From DATJSJ01 sp035504175 (GTDB lineage Bacteria; Pseudomonadota; Alphaproteobacteria; Acetobacterales; Acetobacteraceae), in NCBI GenBank assembly GCA_035504175.1, contig DATJSJ010000210.1, forward strand, positions 1-7,310: 7,310 bases of DNA, read 5' to 3'. Shown in pieces: positions 1 through 6,075 of the stretch. The translations under genes and the position numbers were made by a program. Positions within the stretch are counted from its first letter, which is position 1. Every line of letters begins with the position of its first letter. Below the pieces are notes generated by a model, which made no database searches, was not told the origin of the DNA, and saw only the letters and a list, made by a program, of their open reading frames with translations.

Positions 1-7
1 GGTGACG

Positions 8-889
8 TCAGCCGAAGAACCCCTCCAGGCGCGCCACCACCTCGTCCGGCGCTTCCTCCGGCAAATAGTGGCCGGCCTCGACCGGACCACCGGACACCTC
101 GGCGTCACAGTATTCACGCCAGAGCGCGATCGGGTCGTACCAGCCGCCGATATGGCCGCGCGCGCCCCAGAGTGCGAGAAGCGGACAGGTGATCCGCCGC
201 CCGTCGGCGCGGCTGATCCGGTCGTGCACCAGGTCGATCGTCGCCGCAGCGCGGTAGTCCTCGCACATGCCGGTGATGGTCTCGGGCTGCCGCGCGGCGG
301 CGAGGTAATCGGCCAATGCCTCCGGATGGAAGAAATCGTGCGCCCTGGGCTCATGACCGGTATGGGCGTTGAACCAGGTCTCCGGCGCCGCATTGATCAG
401 CTCTTCCGGGAACGGATGCGGCTGCGCGAACCAGAACCAGTGATAGTAGCCGAGCGCGAACGACATGTCGGCACGTTCGAAATGCTCGAGCGTCGGCACG
501 ATGTCGAGCACTGCGAGCTTCTCCACCCGCTCGGGATAATCCAAAGCCAGCCGATGCGCGACCCGGCCGCCCCGGTCATGGCCGGCGAGGCGGAAGCGCG
601 CATGGCCCAGCCGGTCCATCAGCGCCACCATGTCCGCGGCCATTGCCCGTTTCGCATAGGGGGCGTGGTCCTCGGTCGGGCCCGGCTTGAACGAGCCGCC
701 ATAGCCGCGCAGGTCCGGGCAGATCACCGTGAAGCGCTGCGCCAGCGTCGGGGCAACTGCGTGCCAGATCGCATGGGTCTGCGGGTTGCCGTGCAGCAGC
801 AGCAGCGGCGGCCCGGACCCGCCCTGTCGCAGGCGCAGCCGGCCCGCCGGCACGTCGATCATCGTCAGCTCGAAGCCGTCGAAAAACAT
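8..889 (-). CDS. Alpha/beta hydrolase, probable fluoroacetate/haloacetate dehalogenase
   Basis: The 293-residue product is an alpha/beta-hydrolase that aligns by eye along its whole length with fluoroacetate dehalogenases (EC 3.8.1.3), which hydrolyse haloacetates to glycolate and halide in the cytoplasm. Visible residues are the oxyanion-hole segment HGNPQ (33-37), nucleophile Asp105 in GHDRGGR, carboxylate-binding Arg106 and Arg109, acid Asp129 in AVLDI, His150-Trp151 and Tyr212 (the family's halide pocket) and His274. No signal peptide is seen. I chose the ATG at 889 because family members begin MF-x-GFE and a GGGGA lies 9 nt upstream; in-frame ATGs at 910 and 961 would only add an Arg/Ala-rich tail. 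The gene stands alone and diverges from the glycosyltransferase. One oddity is Asn35, where the Burkholderia FA1 and R. palustris enzymes, as I recall them, have Phe. The fold and clade are secure; activity on a C-F bond is inferred, and another haloacid or ester could be the substrate. Confidence 0.85.
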   Translation of the reverse strand: MFFDGFELTMIDVPAGRLRLRQGGSGPPLLLLHGNPQTHAIWHAVAPTLAQRFTVICPDLRGYGGSFKPGPTEDHAPYAKRAMAADMVALMDRLGHARFRLAGHDRGGRVAHRLALDYPERVEKLAVLDIVPTLEHFERADMSFALGYYHWFWFAQPHPFPEELINAAPETWFNAHTGHEPRAHDFFHPEALADYLAAARQPETITGMCEDYRAAATIDLVHDRISRADGRRITCPLLALWGARGHIGGWYDPIALWREYCDAEVSGGPVEAGHYLPEEAPDEVVARLEGFFG

Positions 890-1222
890 GCCGGTCCGTC
901 CCCGTCTCATCGCGCCGCCGTCGCATCCGGCCGCCGCCGCCCGACCGAAGCGCAGCATCAACTCGCGGCAGCCGGTACTGGCCGCCGGCGATCGACCCTG
1001 TTGTCAGGCAGGAGAACACTGAGTAAAGCCGCGGCGTGGCAGGTTTGCGGCAGAGGCGCCGGCAGCGATGAATCCCGGGCTGGCACGGGCGCCGGCGAGG
1101 CCCGACGGCAGCGCCGCGGCGCGACCCCGCTCGCCATTCGGGCAGCTCGGTCTCGCCGAACCGACCCCGCGGCACACCGGCCCGGCCCGCGCCTCGGCTG
1201 GCGGGGGAGGGAGCGTGGCAGG
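890..1222. other. Divergent intergenic region, no gene recognised
   Basis: This stretch lies between the start codons of two divergent genes and should hold both promoters. Both strands have open frames, but their translations are Arg/Pro/Ala-rich with no recognisable motif, as expected by chance at this GC content. The least GC-rich patch is around 1000-1030. It contains TTGTCA at 1001-1006 and TAAAGC at 1024-1029, 17 bases apart, a weak sigma70-like pair for the plus-strand genes. It also contains a short inverted repeat, CCTG-TTGT-CAGG at 997-1008, which could be an operator or chance. No RNA gene is seen. Confidence 0.5.
1205..1213 (+). promoter_or_regulatory. Ribosome binding site deciding the GTG start of the glycosyltransferase
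   Basis: The purine run GGGAGGGAG ends 9 bases before the GTG at 1223. It is the only good Shine-Dalgarno match near the N-terminus of the glycosyltransferase domain. It favours 1223 over a later in-frame GTG at 1256, which has C-rich sequence upstream. Confidence 0.6.
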
Positions 1223-2257
1223 GTGAACCACGCGCTGCACCTCCCCGACGGCCCGGTGACGCCGACGGCGACGCCGACCTTCTCCGTGGTCATCCCCGCC
1301 TACAATGAGGCCGAGGGCATCGCCGCCTTTCACGCCCGGCTCGCCGCGGTGATGGACGAACTCGGCGAGAGCTGGGACGCGATCTACGTCAACGACGGCA
1401 GCCGGGATGCGACGCTCTCCCGCCTGCTCGGCCTGCGCGTCGCCGATCCGCGCGTCGGCCTGCTCAACCTCTCGCGCAATTTCGGCAAGGAAATTGCAGT
1501 CACCGCCGGACTCGATCACGCCGGCGGCGACGCCGTGATCGTGATCGATGCCGACCTGCAGGATCCGCCCGAGGTGATCCCGGCGCTGGTCGCCGCCTGG
1601 CGCGAGGGCTTCGACATGGTCTATGCCCAGCGCTGCGAGCGAGAGGGCGAAAGTTTCCTCAAGCGCGCCACGGCCCACCTGTTCTACCGCCTCGTGCAGA
1701 ACATGGGCCGCGTCTCGCTGCCGCGCGATGTCGGCGATTTCCGCCTGATGAGCCGCCGCACCGTCGAGGCGCTTCGGCAGCTGCGCGAGCACCACCGCTT
1801 CATGAAGGGCCTGTTCGCCTGGGTCGGCTTTCCCAGCCGTGCCGTGCTCTATCACCGCGCTCCACGCCATGCCGGCAAGACCAAGTGGAGCTACTGGCGA
1901 CTGTGGAACTTCGCCCTCGAAGGCATCACCAGCTTCACCGTCATGCCGCTGAAGGTCGCGACCTATCTCGGCCTCATCATCGCCGCGCTGTCTGCGATCT
2001 ACATCGCCGAGATCGTCGTCCGCACCCTGATCTTCGGCAACCCGGTCGCCGGCTACCCGAGCCTGATGGCGGTCGTCCTGTTCATGGGTGGCGCGCAGCT
2101 CATGACTCTCGGGATCATCGGCGAGTATCTCGGGCGCGTGTTCAACGAATCGAAGCAGCGGCCGCTCTATTTCGTCGAGCGCCATCTGCCCGGCGCGCCC
2201 GCCTCCGCCCACGCCCCAGCGGAGGCGACGCCGCCATGTCCGATCCCCGCACGCTGA
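1223..2257 (+). CDS. GT2-family membrane glycosyltransferase, GtrB/DPM1-like (polyprenyl-phosphate sugar transferase)
   Basis: The 344-residue product has an N-terminal GT-A domain followed by two membrane segments, the architecture of bacterial GtrB/dolichyl-phosphate-mannose-synthase-like enzymes. These move a sugar from a nucleotide donor to a polyprenyl phosphate on the cytoplasmic face, supplying lipid-linked sugar for envelope glycan or lipid modification. Visible motifs are VVIPAYNE (22-29), VNDGSRD (56-62), the metal/nucleotide-binding DADLQDPPE (109-117) and DVGDFRLMSRR (169-179). Hydrophobic spans lie at about 246-270 and 280-304, followed by GEYLGRVFNES, typical of the family. The frame stays open far upstream, but that part is antisense to the hydrolase and resembles no protein; the domain begins just after the GTG at 1223, which has a good ribosome binding site. 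The last ~20 residues are Ala/Pro-rich and overlap the next gene. No flippase (GtrA-like) or acceptor transferase is adjacent, so the sugar and final acceptor are unknown. Confidence 0.88.
   Translation: MNHALHLPDGPVTPTATPTFSVVIPAYNEAEGIAAFHARLAAVMDELGESWDAIYVNDGSRDATLSRLLGLRVADPRVGLLNLSRNFGKEIAVTAGLDHAGGDAVIVIDADLQDPPEVIPALVAAWREGFDMVYAQRCEREGESFLKRATAHLFYRLVQNMGRVSLPRDVGDFRLMSRRTVEALRQLREHHRFMKGLFAWVGFPSRAVLYHRAPRHAGKTKWSYWRLWNFALEGITSFTVMPLKVATYLGLIIAALSAIYIAEIVVRTLIFGNPVAGYPSLMAVVLFMGGAQLMTLGIIGEYLGRVFNESKQRPLYFVERHLPGAPASAHAPAEATPPCPIPAR
2221..2225 (+). promoter_or_regulatory. Ribosome binding site of the decarboxylase gene
   Basis: GGAGG sits 10 bases before the ATG at 2236, inside the coding end of the glycosyltransferase gene. 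It supports the start that produces a 22-base overlap, rather than a start further upstream in the same open frame. Confidence 0.6.
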
Positions 2258-3708
2258 GCGGAGGCGGGACCTCACTCGATCCCGCCGACTGGGACGGGCT
2301 GCGCGCACTCGGCCATCGCATGCTGGACGACATGATCGCGCACCTGGCCTCGCTGCGGGATCAGCCGGTCTGGCGTCCGATGCCGGCACCGCTGCGCGCG
2401 GAGCTTCGCCAGCCGCTGCCCCGCCAGGGCGAGGGCGCCGACCAGGCCTATGCCGCGTTTGGTCGCCTGGTGCAGCCCTACGCCACCGGCAACCTGCACC
2501 CGCGCTTCATGGGCTGGGTGCATGGCGGCGGCAACCCGGTCGGCATGCTGGCGGAATTGCTCGCCGGTGCCCTCGATGCCAATTGCGGCGGCCGCGACCA
2601 CGCGCCGATCGAGGTCGAGCGCCAGGTGATCCGCTGGTCCGCCGAAATGCTCGGCCTGCCTTCGGACAGTGCCGGCCTGCTCGTCACCGGCACCTCGCTC
2701 GCCAACCTGATCGGCGTGCTCGTCGCCCGCACCCGCGCCCTCGGACCGGAGGTGCGGACCGAGGGCCTGCGCGGTGCGCCGCTCACCGCCTATGCCTCTG
2801 CCGCCGCCCATTCCTGCATCCCGCGCGCGATGGACATGGCGGGCCTCGGCAGCGCCGCGCTGCGCCTGATCCCCTGCGACGCGGCCCACCGCATCGACAC
2901 CGCCGCCCTGGCCGCCGCAATCGCCGCCGACCGCGCCGCCGGGCTGCAGCCTTTCCTGCTCGTCGGCACCGCCGGATCGGTCAACACCGGCGCGATCGAC
3001 GACCTCGCGGCCCTCGCCAACACTGCCGCCGCCGAACAGCTCTGGTTCCACGTCGACGCCGCTTTCGGCGCGCTCGCGATGCTCTCGCCGCGCCTGCGGC
3101 CTGCCTTCGCCGGCATGGAACGCGCCGATTCCGTCGCCTTCGATTTCCACAAATGGGGCCAGGTCCCCTACGACGCCGGCTGCATCGTCGTGCGCGACCC
3201 GGCCGCCGCGCTGGCCACCTTCGCTCAGGATGCCGACTACCTCCGGCGCGAGGCGCGCGGCCTCGCCGGCGGCGCGCCCTGGCCCTGCGATCTCGGCCCC
3301 GACCTCTCGCGCGGCTTCCGCGCCCTTAAGGTCTGGATGACGCTTATCGCCTATGGTGGCGACCGGCTCGGCGCCGTCGCCGAGACAAGTTGCGCCGTTG
3401 CCCGCCACCTCGCCGCCCGCATCACCCGCGAGCCCGCCCTCGAACTGGTCGCCCCCGTGCCGCTCAACATCGTCTGCTTCCGCCTGCGCGCTGACGACGA
3501 CGGCGGCGACCGCCTCAACGCCGATCTCGCCGCCGACCTGCAGGAGGCCGGCATCGCCGCCCCGTCCACCACCCGCGTCGGCGGCCGCCTCGCCATCCGC
3601 GCCGCCATCGTCAACCACCGCACCGAACCCGCCGATGCCGACGCGCTGATCGACGCGCTGCTCGCCGCAGCGCGGCGGCGCGGCGTGCCGCTCGGCACCA
3701 CGCCATGA
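2236..3708 (+). CDS. Group II pyridoxal-phosphate-dependent amino acid decarboxylase
   Basis: The 490-residue product belongs to the group II PLP decarboxylases (aromatic-L-amino-acid/glutamate/tyrosine decarboxylase fold), cytoplasmic enzymes that convert an L-amino acid to its amine and CO2. Visible landmarks are HPRFMGWVHG (88-97), TGTSLANL (151-158) in the cofactor-phosphate region, His192 in AHS, expected to stack on the PLP ring, Asp274 in HVDAAFG, expected to pair with the pyridine nitrogen, Schiff-base Lys306 in DFHKW and SRGFRALKVW (358-367). Tyr335 in DADYL matches the catalytic-loop tyrosine of true decarboxylases, where Phe would suggest an aldehyde synthase. The length is typical. 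The N-terminal substrate segment differs from animal and plant aromatic decarboxylases, so the substrate is not assigned. The gene overlaps the glycosyltransferase by 22 bp and its stop overlaps the start of the SCO gene, implying co-transcription. Family is certain; substrate and physiological role are not. Confidence 0.88.
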   Translation: MSDPRTLSGGGTSLDPADWDGLRALGHRMLDDMIAHLASLRDQPVWRPMPAPLRAELRQPLPRQGEGADQAYAAFGRLVQPYATGNLHPRFMGWVHGGGNPVGMLAELLAGALDANCGGRDHAPIEVERQVIRWSAEMLGLPSDSAGLLVTGTSLANLIGVLVARTRALGPEVRTEGLRGAPLTAYASAAAHSCIPRAMDMAGLGSAALRLIPCDAAHRIDTAALAAAIAADRAAGLQPFLLVGTAGSVNTGAIDDLAALANTAAAEQLWFHVDAAFGALAMLSPRLRPAFAGMERADSVAFDFHKWGQVPYDAGCIVVRDPAAALATFAQDADYLRREARGLAGGAPWPCDLGPDLSRGFRALKVWMTLIAYGGDRLGAVAETSCAVARHLAARITREPALELVAPVPLNIVCFRLRADDDGGDRLNADLAADLQEAGIAAPSTTRVGGRLAIRAAIVNHRTEPADADALIDALLAAARRRGVPLGTTP

Positions 3709-4328
3709 CCGCGACCGAGCCCGCCGCCGCGCGACCCGCCAGCCGCCTCGCCGCCATCGCCGGCGTCGGCGCCGCCGTCCTGCTGTTCTGCGCCGCCATC
3801 GCCGTCTGGTTCGTCGGTCCGCGCCTCGACCAGGCCGACATGAGCGGCATCGGTGGCCCCTTCACGCTTGAAGACGGGCAGGGTCACACCGTCACCAATG
3901 CCGCCTTCCGCGGCAAATACATGCTCATCTATTTCGGCTACACCTCCTGTCCGGATATCTGCCCGACCACCCTCGACACCATCGCCTCCGCGCTCGACAA
4001 GCTCGGCGCCGACGCAAACCGCCTCAGCACGCTGTTCATCACCGTCGACCCGCAGCGCGACACGCCAGCCGTCGTCGCCCGCTACGCCGCAGCCTTCTCC
4101 TCGAAAATCGAGGGGCTGACCGGCACGGCGCAGCAGATCGCCAGCGTCGCGCGAGAATACCGCGTCTATTATGCGATCCACCGCACCGGATCAGGGCCGA
4201 ACGACTACACCGTCGACCACAGCTCGATTATCTACCTGATCGGACCGAACGGACGTTTCGTCGCGCCGATACCAAGTGCAGGGTCGCCGGACGAGATGGC
4301 GGCGGCGATCCGCAAGCACATCACGTAA
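3705..4328 (+). CDS. SCO1/SenC/PrrC family copper chaperone
   Basis: The 207-residue product is a membrane-anchored thioredoxin-fold protein of the SCO1/SenC family, which delivers copper to, or keeps reduced the thiols of, the CuA site of cytochrome c oxidase in the periplasm. An N-terminal hydrophobic span (about 15-37) after a short Arg-containing cytoplasmic tail fits an uncleaved signal anchor. The fold follows: GGPFTLEDGQG (50-60), copper ligands Cys82 and Cys86 in CPDIC, ITVDPQRDTP (112-121), and the third ligand His172 in DHSSIIYL. Length is normal. The start ATG overlaps the decarboxylase TGA as ATGA, with no Shine-Dalgarno of its own, so translation is probably coupled. No cytochrome oxidase genes adjoin it, which is common for stray SCO paralogues. 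Its 3' end overlaps the convergent kinase gene by 8 bp. A role in copper sensing or thiol redox defence instead of oxidase assembly cannot be excluded. Confidence 0.93.
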   Translation: MTATEPAAARPASRLAAIAGVGAAVLLFCAAIAVWFVGPRLDQADMSGIGGPFTLEDGQGHTVTNAAFRGKYMLIYFGYTSCPDICPTTLDTIASALDKLGADANRLSTLFITVDPQRDTPAVVARYAAAFSSKIEGLTGTAQQIASVAREYRVYYAIHRTGSGPNDYTVDHSSIIYLIGPNGRFVAPIPSAGSPDEMAAAIRKHIT

Positions 4329-5745
4329 GAAGGCCAGGGGGCTCCGCCCCCTGCACCCCCGCTGGGGCCTGAGGCCCCAGACCCCCCTGCCAAGCCACGC
4401 GATACGCCGACAGATCCGGCAACTCGAAACCCACGACCGCCCGCGGCGCAGGCACCGGAATGTCCAGCCCGCAAGCCAGCAAACGTGCGGCCACCACACT
4501 GCCGGCACGATTCTCGCCGATCAGTACCTGGCTCTCCGGCCGGAACGCCGCCAACAGGCCGGGAAACAGCGGGTTCATCGCCAGCGGTCCATCCAGGATC
4601 ACCGCACCCGACACGCCCAGCAGGTCCAGCATCACATCCACGACCAGCGCTGAATAAACCGTCGCCAGCGCCGCACGCTCCGCGGCATCCAGCCCCTCCG
4701 CGTCGACCAGCCGCCCCGCGGATCCCTGGAACGGGCCACCGCCCGCGGCAAAGGTCGGCAGCGCCATCGCCCCGCGCCGCACCACCCGCTCCAGCGCCGG
4801 ACCATCCAGCGTCGCCGCGAGCCCGGCCTCGCCCGCCACCGCCGAATACTCGCGCCCGCCCATGAACCGTGCGGTCGCGACCGGCGCCCCGAAGGCGTCG
4901 ATATTCGCCAGCATGTCGCGCTCTTCCCGCAGCCGCGCGAGATCGACGCCACGCGCCATCACGATCGTCCACGTGCCGCTCGACACCACGGCAAACGGAC
5001 GATCGTCCGGCCGGCTCACCAGATGGCAGAGATACGACGCATTCGAATCATGGATGCCGCACAGCACGCGGCAGGCCGGATCGAGACCGGCTGCCGCAGC
5101 GAAGCCCGCCGTGACCGGCCCGAGCACGTCGCCGGCACGCCGCAGCGGCGGGATCAGCGCCGCCCAGCCCTGCCGCTCCGCCAGCGCCGAAAACCCGCGC
5201 GCCAACGGCCGCCACAGATCGGTGTGCGAGCCGAGCGACGTGATCTCTGCCGTCGCAACCCCCGAGAACCGCCAGGCCCAATACTGCGCATAGGGCAGGA
5301 TCGCCTCCGCCCGCGCGAACAGCCCCGGATGGCGCACCTGCAGGAAATGCAGTTGCTGCCCGACATTCAGCCCGAGCGGCAGATGCGGGCTGAACGTCTC
5401 GCTGAACGGATCGCGCCGCTTCGCATAGGTGGCGTGATCGCGCGCGAACACCGGGTCCTCGTAATCCGGCGCCGCCAGCACGCTGCCCGCCGCATCCAGC
5501 ACGACGCAGGCCGCGCCATGCGCGACCGGCACGATGGTCGTGATGCGCTCCCGACCGGACGCCTCTCGCAGCGCCCCGATCAGCCAGGCCTCGATGCCGT
5601 GCACGTCGAGCTGCCGCGTCTGCGGGCCAGGGATTGGGGGGCAGGGATGCTCGGCCGCATGCGTGACCCGGCCCGACTCGCCTTCCACCAGGATCAGCTT
5701 CGCATGCGTCTTGCCGATATCGACGACCGCGAGCAGGTCGGCCAC
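4321..5745 (-). CDS. rhaK: FGGY-family carbohydrate kinase, RhaK-like (L-rhamnose utilisation)
   Basis: The 474-residue product is an FGGY sugar kinase expected to phosphorylate the imported sugar with ATP in the cytoplasm. Visible motifs are the N-terminal phosphate loop VVDIGKTHAK (7-16), GIHDSNAS with likely catalytic base Asp233, SSGTW (255-259) and the C-terminal nucleotide region with LDGPLAMNP (384-391) and GENRAGSVVAARLLA (410-424). DIGKT replaces the DxGTT of classical FGGY kinases. The start is a GTG at 5743-5745, with AGG 5 nt upstream; no later Met precedes the phosphate loop. It is the last gene of the operon, 10 bp after rhaU, matching the position of rhaK in the rhizobial rhaRSTPQUK operon, where the kinase is needed for growth on rhamnose and for transport. 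The last 21 residues (454-474) are encoded by the palindromic repeat, and its stop overlaps the end of the SCO gene. The sugar is inferred from context; another 6-deoxysugar remains possible. Confidence 0.85.
   Translation of the reverse strand: MADLLAVVDIGKTHAKLILVEGESGRVTHAAEHPCPPIPGPQTRQLDVHGIEAWLIGALREASGRERITTIVPVAHGAACVVLDAAGSVLAAPDYEDPVFARDHATYAKRRDPFSETFSPHLPLGLNVGQQLHFLQVRHPGLFARAEAILPYAQYWAWRFSGVATAEITSLGSHTDLWRPLARGFSALAERQGWAALIPPLRRAGDVLGPVTAGFAAAAGLDPACRVLCGIHDSNASYLCHLVSRPDDRPFAVVSSGTWTIVMARGVDLARLREERDMLANIDAFGAPVATARFMGGREYSAVAGEAGLAATLDGPALERVVRRGAMALPTFAAGGGPFQGSAGRLVDAEGLDAAERAALATVYSALVVDVMLDLLGVSGAVILDGPLAMNPLFPGLLAAFRPESQVLIGENRAGSVVAARLLACGLDIPVPAPRAVVGFELPDLSAYRVAWQGGLGPQAPAGVQGAEPPGLLT
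4333..4387. repeat. REP-like double-hairpin palindromic repeat between convergent genes
   Basis: Two perfect GC-rich inverted repeats lie side by side just after the SCO stop codon. Stem 1 pairs CAGGGGGC (4335-4342) with GCCCCCTG (4346-4353) around a TCC loop. Stem 2 pairs CTGGGGCC (4362-4369) with GGCCCCAG (4373-4380) around TGA. C-runs lie between and after them (4356-4360, 4382-4387). This resembles dispersed intergenic palindromes I associate with GC-rich alphaproteobacteria, though I see only one copy here, so its dispersed nature is inferred. It lies wholly inside the 3' end of the kinase reading frame. It may also serve as a bidirectional transcription-end structure. Confidence 0.7.
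4335..4353. terminator. Possible terminator/RNA-end-stabilising hairpin at the convergent junction
   Basis: This 8-bp GC-only-but-one-pair stem with a 3-base loop begins 6 bases after the SCO stop. No real T-run follows on the plus strand; on the minus strand it is followed only by a weakly pyrimidine-rich CCTTCTTA. An intrinsic terminator is therefore uncertain, and mRNA 3' end protection is equally possible. Confidence 0.3.
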
Positions 5746-5755
5746 TGTCGCCTGC

Positions 5756-6070
5756 TCAGTCGAGATGGAACATCGGTGCGAGCGGCACGACCTGCGGCAC
5801 GCCGTCCGGCTCGGTCTCCATGATGTCGCGCATATGCTCCCACCAGCGCCGCATCACCGCCTGCTGCGGCAGGCTGTCCATGCGGTGTTCCGGCGTGCGG
5901 CGCAGCACCGCGAACAGGGCGTGCGTCTCCTGGTCGAGGAAGATTGAATAATCGCGCACGCCGCTGTCGCGCAGCAGCGCGGCCAGCTCCGGCCAGATCG
6001 CATCGTGCCGGGCACGATACTCCGCCTCCCGTCCGGGCTTCAGCCGCATGCGAAACGCGATCTGTTCCAT
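5756..6070 (-). CDS. rhaU: L-rhamnose mutarotase
   Basis: The 104-residue product has exactly the length of E. coli RhaM and aligns with it without gaps. It interconverts the alpha and beta anomers of L-rhamnose in the cytoplasm, supplying the form used by the next enzyme. Shared landmarks are His22 in the RHxxIWPEL segment (residues 21-29), Tyr41, the FLD/YLD turn (44-46) and Arg75-Trp76-Trp77 in RRWWEHM, with an aromatic C-terminal end (MFHLD). The small dimeric alpha/beta-barrel fold is implied by family. The ATG at 6070 is chosen by family length; the same frame is open further upstream but overlaps the permease and reads as unrelated Arg-rich sequence. It starts 5 bp after the rhaQ stop, with a GGGGTGAG purine stretch as ribosome binding site, and ends 10 bp before rhaK. 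The name rhaU follows the rhizobial operon; rhaM is the enterobacterial equivalent. Confidence 0.95.
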   Translation of the reverse strand: MEQIAFRMRLKPGREAEYRARHDAIWPELAALLRDSGVRDYSIFLDQETHALFAVLRRTPEHRMDSLPQQAVMRRWWEHMRDIMETEPDGVPQVVPLAPMFHLD

Positions 6071-6075
6071 CCCGC

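Noticed and set aside
2..1222. Long upstream extension of the glycosyltransferase reading frame, open from position 2
   Set aside because: It lies antisense to the well-supported hydrolase, is Arg/His/Pro-rich with no motif, and the glycosyltransferase domain starts right after the GTG at 1223 with its own ribosome binding site.
1004..2389. 461-residue minus-strand open frame opposite the glycosyltransferase
   Set aside because: A composition-driven shadow: the plus strand here has clear GT2 motifs, whereas this translation has none.
2272..3618. 448-residue minus-strand open frame opposite the decarboxylase, Gly/Ala/Glu-rich
   Set aside because: The opposite strand encodes a complete PLP decarboxylase with every catalytic residue; the Gly-rich translation is typical antisense of GC-rich codons.
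3351..4181. 276-residue minus-strand open frame spanning the decarboxylase/SCO junction
   Set aside because: It spans the end of one real gene and most of another and shows no domain or plausible start context.
5023..5823. 266-residue plus-strand open frame opposite the kinase
   Set aside because: Arg-rich antisense shadow of the FGGY kinase gene, with no motif.
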